64,000 nucleotides of DNA from Mesorhizobium escarrei (GTDB lineage Bacteria > Pseudomonadota > Alphaproteobacteria > Rhizobiales > Rhizobiaceae): contig NZ_CAKXZT010000174.1 in NCBI RefSeq assembly GCF_935825525.1, forward strand, positions 31,430 through 95,429, in the 5' to 3' direction. Below the pieces are notes generated by a model, which made no database searches, was not told where the DNA came from, and saw only the letters and a list, made by a program, of their open reading frames with translations. Positions 57,616 through 64,000 of this stretch are shown here, in pieces (position 1 is the first letter of the stretch; every line of letters begins with the position of its first letter). A program made the position numbers and the translations under genes.

Positions 57616-58824
57616 ATGCCCAAGCGCGTCGTCATTACCGGCATCGGCGGCCTATGCGGGCTCGGCACCGATGTGCCCGCGATCTGGGGCGAGATGCGCG
57701 CCGGCCGCTCGGCCATTGGCCCGATCGTCAATTCGGAGCTGCATGACCTGAAAATCAGGGTCGGCTGCGAAATCAGGACGCTTCCCGAGCACGGCATCGA
57801 CCGCAAGCAGGTCGTCTCGATGGACCGTTTCAGCCTTTTGGCGACGATCGCCGCCCGCGAGGCCGCGCAGCAAGCCGGGCTAACCTCGCACGCTGCCAAC
57901 ACCTACCGGATGGGCTCGGTCGTCGGCGTCGGCGTCTGCGGCTGGGAGGCGATCGAAGAGAGCTATCGCGCCATCCTGCTCGAAGGCAAAAACCGCACCG
58001 GCATCTTCACCGTGCCGAAAGTGATGCCGGGCGCTGCGGCCGGCCATGTCAGCATGAATCTCGGCCTGCGCGGGCCGGTGTTCGGCATCACCTCGGCCTG
58101 CTCCTCGTCCAACCACGCCATTGCCTCGGCGATCGACCAGATCAGGCTCGGCCGCGCCGATGTCATGCTCGCCGGCGGCACCGATGCGCCGCTGGTCTGG
58201 GGCGTCCTGAAAGGCTGGGAGGCGCTGCGGGTGCTGGCGCCCGACACCTGCCGGCCGTTTTCGGCCGATCGCCAGGGCCTGGTGCTCGGTGAAGGCGCCG
58301 GCATGGTCGTGCTGGAAACCTACGAGCATGCCATGGCGCGCGGCGCCACGATTCTCGCCGAAATTGCCGGCGCCGGCCTTTCCGGCGATGCCTCCGACAT
58401 CGTCGCGCCGACCATCGAAGGGCCGGAGGCGGCGATGCGCTTCTGCCTCGTCGATGCCAGGCTCAACCCGGAAGACATCGACTATATCAATGCGCATGGC
58501 ACCGGCACCAAGGCCAACGACCAGATCGAGACGGCGGCGATCAAGCGCGTCTTCGGCGATCATGCACACAGGCTTTCGATCTCCTCGACCAAATCGATGC
58601 ACGCCCACTGCCTCGGCGCGTCGGGCGCGCTCGAGCTGATCGCCTGCGTGATGGCGATCCGCGAAGGCATCGTGCCGCCAACGGCCAATTTTCGCGAGAC
58701 CGACGCCGATTGCGATCTCGACATCACGCCGAATGTGGCGCGCGAGCGCAAGGTGCGCGCGGCGATCAGCAACGGCTTCGCCTTCGGCGGCACCAATGCG
58801 GTGCTGGCCTTCAAGGCAGTCTGA
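57616..58824 (+). CDS. Beta-ketoacyl-ACP synthase (FabF/NodE-like)
   Basis: This 402-residue condensing enzyme has the active-site Cys162 in ITSACSSSNHAIASA and the catalytic histidines in INAHGTGTKANDQIET and KSMHAHCLGASGALELI, so it is complete. It elongates an acyl chain on an ACP with malonyl-ACP. Sequence and synteny with a dedicated ACP resemble the NodE/NodF pair that builds special acyl chains of Nod factors, but the gene is near urease and not near other nod genes. The product chain is unknown. Confidence 0.88.
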   Translation: MPKRVVITGIGGLCGLGTDVPAIWGEMRAGRSAIGPIVNSELHDLKIRVGCEIRTLPEHGIDRKQVVSMDRFSLLATIAAREAAQQAGLTSHAANTYRMGSVVGVGVCGWEAIEESYRAILLEGKNRTGIFTVPKVMPGAAAGHVSMNLGLRGPVFGITSACSSSNHAIASAIDQIRLGRADVMLAGGTDAPLVWGVLKGWEALRVLAPDTCRPFSADRQGLVLGEGAGMVVLETYEHAMARGATILAEIAGAGLSGDASDIVAPTIEGPEAAMRFCLVDARLNPEDIDYINAHGTGTKANDQIETAAIKRVFGDHAHRLSISSTKSMHAHCLGASGALELIACVMAIREGIVPPTANFRETDADCDLDITPNVARERKVRAAISNGFAFGGTNAVLAFKAV

Positions 58825-58904
58825 CCGCAACCGGTACCCCAGCTACGGCGAGACGTCTTGCCACCCGCCACGCGCGCGCGAAAAATCCCCGCCCAGGAGT
58901 TTCG

Positions 58905-59678
58905 ATGATCGACCTGTCCGCCTTTCCAATCGCCACGCGCTGGCCGGCCAGCCATCCCGACCGCATCCAGCTCTATTCGTTCCCGACGCCGAACGGGGTG
59001 AAGTTGTCGATCGCGCTGGAGGAACTCGGCCTGCCATACGAGGCGCATGCGGTGAACATCGGCAGGAACGAGAGCTGGACGCCGGAATTCCTGTCGCTGA
59101 ACCCGAACGGCAAGATCCCGGCGATGATCGATCCGGACGGACCGGGCGGCAAGCCGATCGGGTTGTTCGAATCCGGCGCTATCCTGCTCTACCTCACCGA
59201 CAAGACCGGCAGGCTGGTCCCGGCCGACCCGGCGCGGCGTTACGAAACGATCCAGTGGGTGTTCTTCCAGATGGCCTCGATCGGGCCGATGTTCGGGCAG
59301 GTCGGCTTCTTCCACAAATTCGCCGGACGCGAGATCGCCGACAAGCGCCCGCTGGCGCGCTATCGCGACGAATCGCGGCGGCTGATCGGTGTGCTCGAGA
59401 CGAGGCTGAAGGGCCGGAGCTGGATCATGGACGACGATTACACCATCGCCGATATCTCGATGCTGGGCTGGGTGCGCAATCTGATCGGTTTTTACGAAGC
59501 AAGAGAACTTGTCGGCTTCGATGATTTTCGCAATGTCGCAGCATGGCTGGAGCGCGGCCTTGCCCGGCCGGCGGTGCAAAGGGGTCTTGCTATCCCGGCC
59601 CGAGGCCAGCTCATTGGTCGCAGGCGCCGAGCGGCTACTTTGTCTTGGCTTTGGGTTTTGAGCCGCCCTTGCCCATGA
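58905..59678 (+). CDS. Glutathione S-transferase (YghU/nu-class-like)
   Basis: The product is 257 residues. A thioredoxin-like N-terminal domain (RIQLYSFPTPNGVKLSIALEELGLPYEAHAVNI, then NPNGKIPAMID and LFESGAILLYLTDKTG) precedes the helical C-terminal domain (IQWVFFQMASIGPMFGQVGFF, WIMDDDYTIADISMLGWVRNLIGF). These features resemble YghU-type GSTs with glutathione disulfide reductase activity. ATG 58905 follows AGGAG. The last 44 bases overlap the convergent basic-protein gene, and the Arg-rich tail may be a run-through extension. Confidence 0.88.
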   Translation: MIDLSAFPIATRWPASHPDRIQLYSFPTPNGVKLSIALEELGLPYEAHAVNIGRNESWTPEFLSLNPNGKIPAMIDPDGPGGKPIGLFESGAILLYLTDKTGRLVPADPARRYETIQWVFFQMASIGPMFGQVGFFHKFAGREIADKRPLARYRDESRRLIGVLETRLKGRSWIMDDDYTIADISMLGWVRNLIGFYEARELVGFDDFRNVAAWLERGLARPAVQRGLAIPARGQLIGRRRRAATLSWLWVLSRPCP

Positions 59679-60021
59679 CGGAAGCGGCAAGGGACGCTGC
59701 GCTCTTGGCGGTGGCGACAACCGCGCCGGCCGCGACATTGGCCGTCGTCTTAACGGTGCGCATCGCGCTGTCCGCCATCGAGCCGCCGCTTGCCGATTTT
59801 CTCGGCTTGGCCGGTTTTGCCGTGGTCTTGGCTGCGGTCGGCGTCACTTTCTTCGGTGCTGCCTTGCCAAAGCTGGGCTTTGCATCCTTGGAGCGGGCGG
59901 CGACGGCTGGGCCAGCGCCCGCCTTCGATTCAGTTGCCTTTGAATGAGTTGCCTTGGAACGAGTTGCCCTGCCCTTGCCGGGCGCAGGCTTTCTTGCCTT
60001 GGTTGCCATCGGAGTAGCCAT
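59635..60021 (-). CDS. Histone H1-like Lys/Ala-rich basic protein
   Basis: The 128-residue product is rich in Lys, Ala, Ser and Thr and has no hydrophobic core, with a C-terminal part VKTTANVAAGAVVATAKSAASLAASVMGKGGSKPKAKTK. This composition is like bacterial H1-type DNA-binding or nucleoid proteins. Three 15-bp tandem units at 59924-59968 encode SKATx repeats. The start could be 60021 or 60009 (MATKARKPAPGKG). The 3' end overlaps the GST gene. It may bind DNA, but I see no defined family domain. Confidence 0.6.
   Translation of the reverse strand: MATPMATKARKPAPGKGRATRSKATHSKATESKAGAGPAVAARSKDAKPSFGKAAPKKVTPTAAKTTAKPAKPRKSASGGSMADSAMRTVKTTANVAAGAVVATAKSAASLAASVMGKGGSKPKAKTK
59924..59968. 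repeat. Three tandem 15-bp units inside the basic-protein gene
   Basis: Units 59924-59938, 59939-59953 and 59954-59968 share TT-GAA--GAGTTGCC and encode R/H/E-SKAT pentapeptides on the minus strand. It is one of several in-frame tandem arrays in this window. Confidence 0.85.
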
Positions 60022-60109
60022 CGGACAGTTTTCCTCATGTCAGCATTATTGCCGTATCAGAGATAACGGCCGGAAAGTCCTAAGGTTCCAGGCGCGGGCT
60101 ATCCGCAAA

Positions 60110-60730
60110 TCAGGATTGGGCGCCGATCACCAGATCGGCGGGGCGGCGGCGGGCAAGCACGCGGTCGATGTTGGGCATGTCGTTGGAGGCGATCCAGGCG
60201 CGGGCGTCCTCGTCGGAGCGGCCATGCTCGTGCCATCGCTCGAGCAGCCGGCGCTCGAGCTCGGCGCGCGGCACATCGACGAAAACAGAGAAATCGAACA
60301 GTGGCGCCAGCCGCGACCACGGTTCCTCGTCAAGCAACAGATAATTGCCTTCGACCAGGATGAACTTGGTGTCGGCGGCGATGATCGACGCGGCCGCGCG
60401 CGACAGCTCCATGCTGCGATCGAACACCGGAATGGCGATGTCGGGCTCGGCCGCGCGGATGCGCTTCAGCAAGGTTTCGAAGCCGGCAAAATCAAAGGTC
60501 TCCGGAGCGCCTTTTCGCGCGCGCAGGCCGCGCCGCTCGAGCACGATATCGTCGTAATGGAAGCCGTCCATCGGCACGATTTCGGCCGCCCCTTCCGGCA
60601 GCAGCTCATGCAGGCGGGCCGAAAGCGTCGACTTGCCGGCGCCCGGAGGACCGGCGAGGGCAACGACAAAACGCTGCGCCTTGCCGGCGCGCTTGAAGAT
60701 GGTGGCGGCGAGGTGAGCAATCTCGGACAT
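60110..60730 (-). CDS. P-loop kinase of the uridine kinase/pantothenate kinase/FrcK-like group
   Basis: This 206-residue P-loop protein has Walker A AGPPGAGKSTLSARL near residue 27, then VPMDGFHYDDIVLERRGLRARKGAPETFD, VPVFDRSMELSRAAA and ILVEGNYLLLDEEPW. That is the pattern of small kinases related to uridine kinase and often annotated as nucleoside/nucleotide or fructose kinases in rhizobia. The acceptor is not known. The start at 60730 is well placed. It reads convergently with none of its neighbours, and a composite repeat lies before it. Confidence 0.8.
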   Translation of the reverse strand: MSEIAHLAATIFKRAGKAQRFVVALAGPPGAGKSTLSARLHELLPEGAAEIVPMDGFHYDDIVLERRGLRARKGAPETFDFAGFETLLKRIRAAEPDIAIPVFDRSMELSRAAASIIAADTKFILVEGNYLLLDEEPWSRLAPLFDFSVFVDVPRAELERRLLERWHEHGRSDEDARAWIASNDMPNIDRVLARRRPADLVIGAQS

Positions 60731-60828
60731 GAGTGATTCCGCAGGTGAGTTCCAGCAGCATTCTGGCGACAGTTCGTGGAAATTTCAAATCGGCACTGGT
60801 GTTGAGGCCGACCAATTGTGGAGGTCGG

Positions 60829-61008
60829 CGCTGCCCCTCATTGCCCTGCCGGGCATTTCTCCGCGTATGGTAACGGAGAGAAAGGGCTGGCCGCGATGTT
60901 GGCGCCCTTCCTATAACGCTGGTGATTGGCGAAACCATCGATGACAGCGCCCCTCTCCCCGTCACTATACGGGGAGAGGATGCCGGCAGGCAGGTGAGGG
61001 GCAGCGCA
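60829..61008. repeat. Long composite palindromic repeat, left flank of the mutarotase-like gene
   Basis: CGCTGCCCCTCATTGCCCTGCCGGGCA at the left is matched by TGCCGGCAGGCAGGTGAGGGGCAGCG at the right. The interior contains AGGGCTGGCCGCGATGTTGGCGCCC, GATTGGCGAAACCATCGATGACAGCGCC and CCTCTCCCCGTCACTATACGGGGAGAGG. It is a direct repeat of 62248-62403. Confidence 0.8.
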
Positions 61009-61020
61009 AGCGCCCCGCAA

Positions 61021-62130
61021 TCAGACAGGAACGGCTTGCCCGATCCTCAGAAAATCGCCGTCGAAGGCGACATCCCGCGTCGAACCGTCAGCCACCGTGA
61101 GGCGCATGCGCCCCTGCGCGGTGGTGATGTCGCGCGGCGGCTCGCCGCCGGCTTGTTGGGGCAGGGCGCCGATGACGTGGCGGAACGAGACATTGCGGCC
61201 TTCGCCAAGGGTAAAAGCGGTCGCCACCCCTTCCCGCTTCAGCCAGTTGTCACCCAGCGACGCGGCATGGCCGAGCGCGGTGCGGCCGTCCTCGATGCCG
61301 AGCACGCCGCGATGGCGGCCGCTCCACGGCGCGTAGTCGCGCCCGCCATTGCTGAACCACAGCATGGTGACCGGCAGCTCGGCCGGGTTTTTTAGCACTA
61401 GCACCAGATCGGCTTCCGCCCCTCGCGCCAGCGCGGTCCAGCCCGGCCCGCCATGGTCGGCCTCGACCAGCGTGACGAAATCCTCTCGGCTCTGGTCCAT
61501 GCGATAGTCGGTCAGGTCGAGCTTGCCGCCATCGGCGGCGGGAAAATGCGTCAGATCTGCAGAGCGCGCCGGATAGGAGAGCAGAAAACGGCCGCGGGCC
61601 GGATCGGGCTCCAGCGGGTCGTCCGGCGTTGCCGCAAACCGCTTCGGCGAGAAGGCGAGCTTGCCGCCGGCCTTCATCACCGTCATCGGATGATGGGCAA
61701 CGGAAATCGCACCCGAACCGCCGGAAAAGACATGTTCCTGGTAGAGAAACGGATGGTCGTCGCGCAGGGTCAGGATCTTGTCGACCGTCGCGCCCAAAAC
61801 CTTGTGCTGCAGCCGGAAAACGGCCCGCCAGCCATCGCCAGTCGCCGCGGAGGCGACGACATCCCAGCGGCTGTTGGCCGGCCAGCCATGCAAGGGTGCT
61901 TCCTCGACGTCGCTGCGCGAAAACGGCGCGCATACAAAATCGCCGGACAGGCGAACGGTGCCGGCGGGCAGGTCTAGCGGCAGCGTCTCGCGCGGCTCGT
62001 CGATCCACGGCGCGCGATGCAGCGGTTTCAGCCGGCGCCCGTCGCTATCGACCGTCATGTCGGCGAGATGGCCGACGGAGAGATCGACCGTGACCGAAAT
62101 GCCCTTTGCCTTGATCGTGAGCGTATCCAT
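61021..62130 (-). CDS. Galactose mutarotase-like (aldose epimerase superfamily) protein
   Basis: The product is 369 residues, mostly beta strands: SVGHLADMTVDSDGRRLKPLHRAPW, LSGDFVCAPFSRSDVEEAPLHGWPANSRWDV, FLYQEHVFSGGSGAISVAHHPMTVM, YAPWSGRHRGVLGIEDGR. The F-x-G-x-H and H-G-W patterns resemble aldose 1-epimerases and related carbohydrate-binding folds. The enzymatic role is unproven. It is a single gene between two long copies of the same composite repeat, 60829-61008 and 62248-62403. Confidence 0.75.
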   Translation of the reverse strand: MDTLTIKAKGISVTVDLSVGHLADMTVDSDGRRLKPLHRAPWIDEPRETLPLDLPAGTVRLSGDFVCAPFSRSDVEEAPLHGWPANSRWDVVASAATGDGWRAVFRLQHKVLGATVDKILTLRDDHPFLYQEHVFSGGSGAISVAHHPMTVMKAGGKLAFSPKRFAATPDDPLEPDPARGRFLLSYPARSADLTHFPAADGGKLDLTDYRMDQSREDFVTLVEADHGGPGWTALARGAEADLVLVLKNPAELPVTMLWFSNGGRDYAPWSGRHRGVLGIEDGRTALGHAASLGDNWLKREGVATAFTLGEGRNVSFRHVIGALPQQAGGEPPRDITTAQGRMRLTVADGSTRDVAFDGDFLRIGQAVPV

Positions 62131-62247
62131 AGCGCACCTGCTGATTTTGCCGGCGCCAGCAAACCCGCTCGGCGCCGGTCGCGCAAGCGCAGTCCCGGTA
62201 TTTCACTCAGGCCAGAACTCTATGTGGAGCTCAATCGTCGGTGTCGG

Positions 62248-62403
62248 CGCTGCCCCTTTCTCCCCGTAAACGGGGAGAAAGGGGCTGGCCGCAACGTTGG
62301 CGCCCTTCTTGCGAACGCCGGAGATTGGCGAAACCGTCGATGACAGCGCCCCTCTCCCCGTTCTACGGGGAGAGGATGCCGGCAGGCAGGTGAGGGGCAG
62401 CGC
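62248..62403. repeat. Long composite palindromic repeat, right flank of the mutarotase-like gene
   Basis: It contains CGCTGCCCCTTTCTCCCCGTAAACGGGGAGAAAGGGGC, GGCCGCAACGTTGGCGCCC, GATTGGCGAAACCGTCGATGACAGCGCC, CCTCTCCCCGTTCTACGGGGAGAGG and the TGCCGGCAGGCAGGTGAGGGGCAGCG end. The modules occur in the same order as at 60829-61008. The rest of the 62131-62528 gap shows no gene. Confidence 0.8.
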
Positions 62404-62528
62404 CAACGCCCGGAGCGGGGCGATAAACCTGAAGCGATTGCCGTGAACACCGGCATTAACCAAATGGACGGCACAATCGGGTTAGGCTAGCTTCCCACTC
62501 GTTTCAGCAACGGCTTACCTAAAAAACA

Positions 62529-63419
62529 GTGTCCAAACCGCGCCTCTTTCAGCTCATCAAAAAATTTGTCGCGGCGTTTGCGCTGCTGGGGCTCGTTGCC
62601 GGCTGCGCGACGACGACGCCGACGGAGACCATGCTGGCGGTGCCGGCGCCGGCGCAGAAATACGCGGCTGTCGTCATCGACGGCAGCAGCGGCAGGACGC
62701 TGTTCGAGGCCAATTCGGCGGCGCCGCGCTATCCGGCGTCGCTGACCAAGATGATGACGCTCTACCTGCTGTTCGAGGCGCTGGAGCAGGGCCGCGTCAG
62801 CAAGACGACGCTGATCCCGGTCTCGGCCAACGCCGCCAGACAGCCGCCGACCAAGCTGCGCTTCAGGCGCGGCGAGACGATCGATGTCGAATCGGCGATC
62901 CGGGCGATCACCGTCAAGTCGGCCAATGACGTGGCGGTCGCCGTCGCCGAATATCTCGGCGGCAGCGAAGCGGCGTTTGCCGCAATGATGACGGCCAAAG
63001 CGCGCCAGATCGGCATGCGCAGCACCGTCTTCCGCAACGCTTCGGGCCTGCCGGACGCCGGCCAGCTGACGACGGCGCGCGACATGGCGGTGCTCGGCAC
63101 GGCGCTGCGCGCCCGCTTCCCGCAGCATTTCCACTATTTCTCCGAAAGCGACTTCATGTTCCGTGGCAGGGTGGTGCGCGGCCACAACGACATGCTCGGC
63201 CGCGTCCGCGGCGTCAACGGCATCAAGACCGGCTATATCAGAGCTTCAGGCTTCAACATCGTCACCTCCTACGATGCCGACGGCCGCCGGCTGATCCTGG
63301 TGGTGATGGGCGCCGACAGCGCGCGCCAGCGCAACGACCACGTCGAAGCGCTGATCCAGCGTAACCTGTCGCCGGGGTCGAACACGACGACACGGCTGCT
63401 GTATGCCGGGGAGCAGTGA
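62529..63419 (+). CDS. D-alanyl-D-alanine carboxypeptidase, lipoprotein (DacA family)
   Basis: The product is 296 residues. The three serine-peptidase motifs of the penicillin-binding family are present: SLTK at 71-74 (nucleophile Ser71), SAN (KSANDV), and KTG (IKTGYI). A lipoprotein signal (LFQLIKKFVAAFALLGLVAGC, Cys26) anchors it, unlike usual DacA proteins with C-terminal amphipathic anchors, and it lacks that C-terminal domain. It trims the pentapeptide of peptidoglycan in the periplasm. GTG 62529 (encoding M-SKPRLFQ) is the only suitable start seen. It is a single gene. Confidence 0.9.
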   Translation: MSKPRLFQLIKKFVAAFALLGLVAGCATTTPTETMLAVPAPAQKYAAVVIDGSSGRTLFEANSAAPRYPASLTKMMTLYLLFEALEQGRVSKTTLIPVSANAARQPPTKLRFRRGETIDVESAIRAITVKSANDVAVAVAEYLGGSEAAFAAMMTAKARQIGMRSTVFRNASGLPDAGQLTTARDMAVLGTALRARFPQHFHYFSESDFMFRGRVVRGHNDMLGRVRGVNGIKTGYIRASGFNIVTSYDADGRRLILVVMGADSARQRNDHVEALIQRNLSPGSNTTTRLLYAGEQ

Positions 63420-63463
63420 CGTTCGGCAGTGATGGGGGCGAGCCCTTGATCGGTGGTTTCAAC

Positions 63464-63545
63464 TTGACAGGTGACGGCCACTATGCTAGGAATTTATTCA
63501 TGATGCTGATTTGCGCCAACGACCCGCCCGCCGAGGCGGGTTTTT
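63464..63545 (+). ncRNA. Candidate small RNA with own promoter and terminator
   Basis: TTGACA (63464-63469) is followed, 17 bases on, by TAGGAA (63487-63492) as a weak -10. A strong intrinsic terminator follows: CCCGCC (63523-63528) pairs with GGCGGG (63535-63540), loop CGCCGA, then TTTTT (63541-63545). The transcript would be about 45-50 nt, starting near 63498. Only a short frame (from ATG 63500) lies inside and it runs through the terminator, so a non-coding RNA is more likely. I cannot assign it to a known rhizobial sRNA family. Confidence 0.5.
63523..63545 (+). terminator. Rho-independent terminator of the candidate small RNA
   Basis: A six-base GC stem (extended by an A-T pair at 63522/63541) with a six-base loop and an immediate T5 tract makes a classical intrinsic terminator. 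It is also placed to end leftover transcription from the carboxypeptidase gene. Confidence 0.75.
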
Positions 63546-63548
63546 CAT

Positions 63549-63791
63549 TTAGGTTTCGGCGCCATTCTTCATACCGCAGGTTTGCCGGCCTTCGTGCCTG
63601 CTTCTCACACCTCCGAGGGTCATGGCGGGCTCCAGATCGTGGGCCTCAGTGGAATCCGGAAAAATGCGTTATTCCGAGTTCTCAGCCCTGCCGCCTGCCA
63701 CTTGCCCGTTGAAGCCTGCGACTGCTTCCGCTAAGAAGCCGTGGCTGGCTGGTTACCCGGCTGGTTCGTTTTCCGGATGTCGATCCTGAAA
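63549..63791 (+). other. Intergenic stretch before tRNA-Arg
   Basis: No conserved-looking frame, RNA gene or repeat family was recognised in these 243 bases. A promoter for the tRNA should lie near the right end, but no clear hexamers were found. Confidence 0.4.
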
Positions 63792-63868
<77 letters not shown>

Positions 63869-63882
63869 AATTTCCACGTGTT

Positions 63883-63930
63883 CGGCCCGGAGACATAGGT
63901 TACGGTTTATACCGGAGACATAGGTAACAC
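63883..63930. repeat. Duplicated IS-end sequence (CCGGAGACATAGGTWAC)
   Basis: CCGGAGACATAGGTTAC (63887-63903) and CCGGAGACATAGGTAAC (63912-63928) are direct copies 25 bases apart. The second overlaps the 3' end of the transposase reading frame and the first lies just outside it. They probably mark the inverted-repeat end of the insertion element. Confidence 0.6.
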
Positions 63931-64000
63931 TTTCGGCCCGAAAGGGTTTTCGAGTGGTTCGAGCCTGCATGTCTCATCGTCGAAATATCCCAGATCATAG
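63907..64000 (-). mobile_element. IS481-family transposase, C-terminal end (cut by window edge)
   Basis: The minus strand is open from the window edge to a TAA at 63907-63909 and encodes 30 residues including YDLGYFDDETCRLEPLEN and ending PFGPKVLPMSPV. This is the typical C-terminus of IS481-type integrase-core transposases common in Rhizobiales. The rest of the element is beyond 64000. Terminal repeat copies lie at 63887-63903 and 63912-63928, so the element ends about 20 bases from the tRNA-Arg gene. Confidence 0.75.

Noticed and set aside
60829..62403. Repeated palindromes as a CRISPR array
   Set aside because: The copies are irregular in length and spacing, are dispersed over the window, and have no unique spacers or cas genes nearby.
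63500..63712. Small peptide from ATG 63500 as a leader gene
   Set aside because: The frame runs through the strong terminator at 63523-63545 and has no Shine-Dalgarno, so a non-coding RNA is the simpler reading.

Overview
The window is about 64 kb of GC-rich alphaproteobacterial chromosome, most likely Mesorhizobium or a close Rhizobiales relative. This rests on the gene content (a SmoEFGK-type polyol operon, a urease operon with ureD, A, B, C, E, F and G, a NodF/NodE-like pair, DUF6481, DUF1127 and DUF29 proteins) and on several families of palindromic intergenic repeats of the kind that litter Mesorhizobium genomes. There is no prophage and no CRISPR array. The only transposon trace is the end of an IS481-like element at the extreme right edge, next to a tRNA-Arg.

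Left part (1-10.4 kb): a guanidinium exporter (SugE/Gdx) behind a guanidine-II (mini-ykkC) riboswitch, a DUF6481 protein, two luciferase-like monooxygenases, an AI-2E family transporter, and a LacI-regulated CUT2-type sugar ABC transporter. The permease of that transporter is frameshifted in this sequence.

Centre-left (10.4-28 kb): a six-gene, fully overlapping minus-strand operon encodes a FAD subunit, a fused [2Fe-2S]/molybdopterin hydroxylase, a 6-hydroxynicotinate reductase-like protein, a UPF0280 protein, a DUF1185 protein and a MarR regulator. Nicotinamidase (pncA) diverges from it. A Na+/H+ antiporter, a five-gene branched-chain-amino-acid-type ABC importer, an unknown membrane protein and nicotinate phosphoribosyltransferase (pncB) follow. 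Together they suggest import and reductive breakdown of nicotinate or a related N-heterocycle, with NAD salvage alongside. This is the strongest candidate for an incompletely described system.

Centre (28-49 kb): a LysR regulator and a divergent ureohydrolase precede a polar amino acid ABC transporter that has no ATPase gene here. A lipoprotein, a MATE exporter and a histidine phosphatase follow. The polyol catabolism operon runs on the minus strand: binding protein, two permeases, ATPase, sorbitol dehydrogenase, mannitol dehydrogenase, HAD phosphatase and pentulose kinase. A SorC-type regulator sits upstream, and matching palindromes lie in front of both the operon and the regulator.

Right part (49-64 kb): the urease operon is spread over 8 kb with unrelated membrane, DUF29 and periplasmic genes between its members. 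A NodFE-like ACP/ketosynthase pair diverges from ureD. A GST, a histone-H1-like basic protein, a small kinase, a mutarotase-like protein flanked by two long direct composite repeats, a lipoprotein D-Ala-D-Ala carboxypeptidase, a candidate small RNA, tRNA-Arg(CCG) and the IS481 fragment complete the window.

Two themes recur at sequence scale. Palindromic repeats sit between genes, and one lies inside a coding region. Short tandem repeats of 12-21 bp lie in or next to coding regions at several independent loci.
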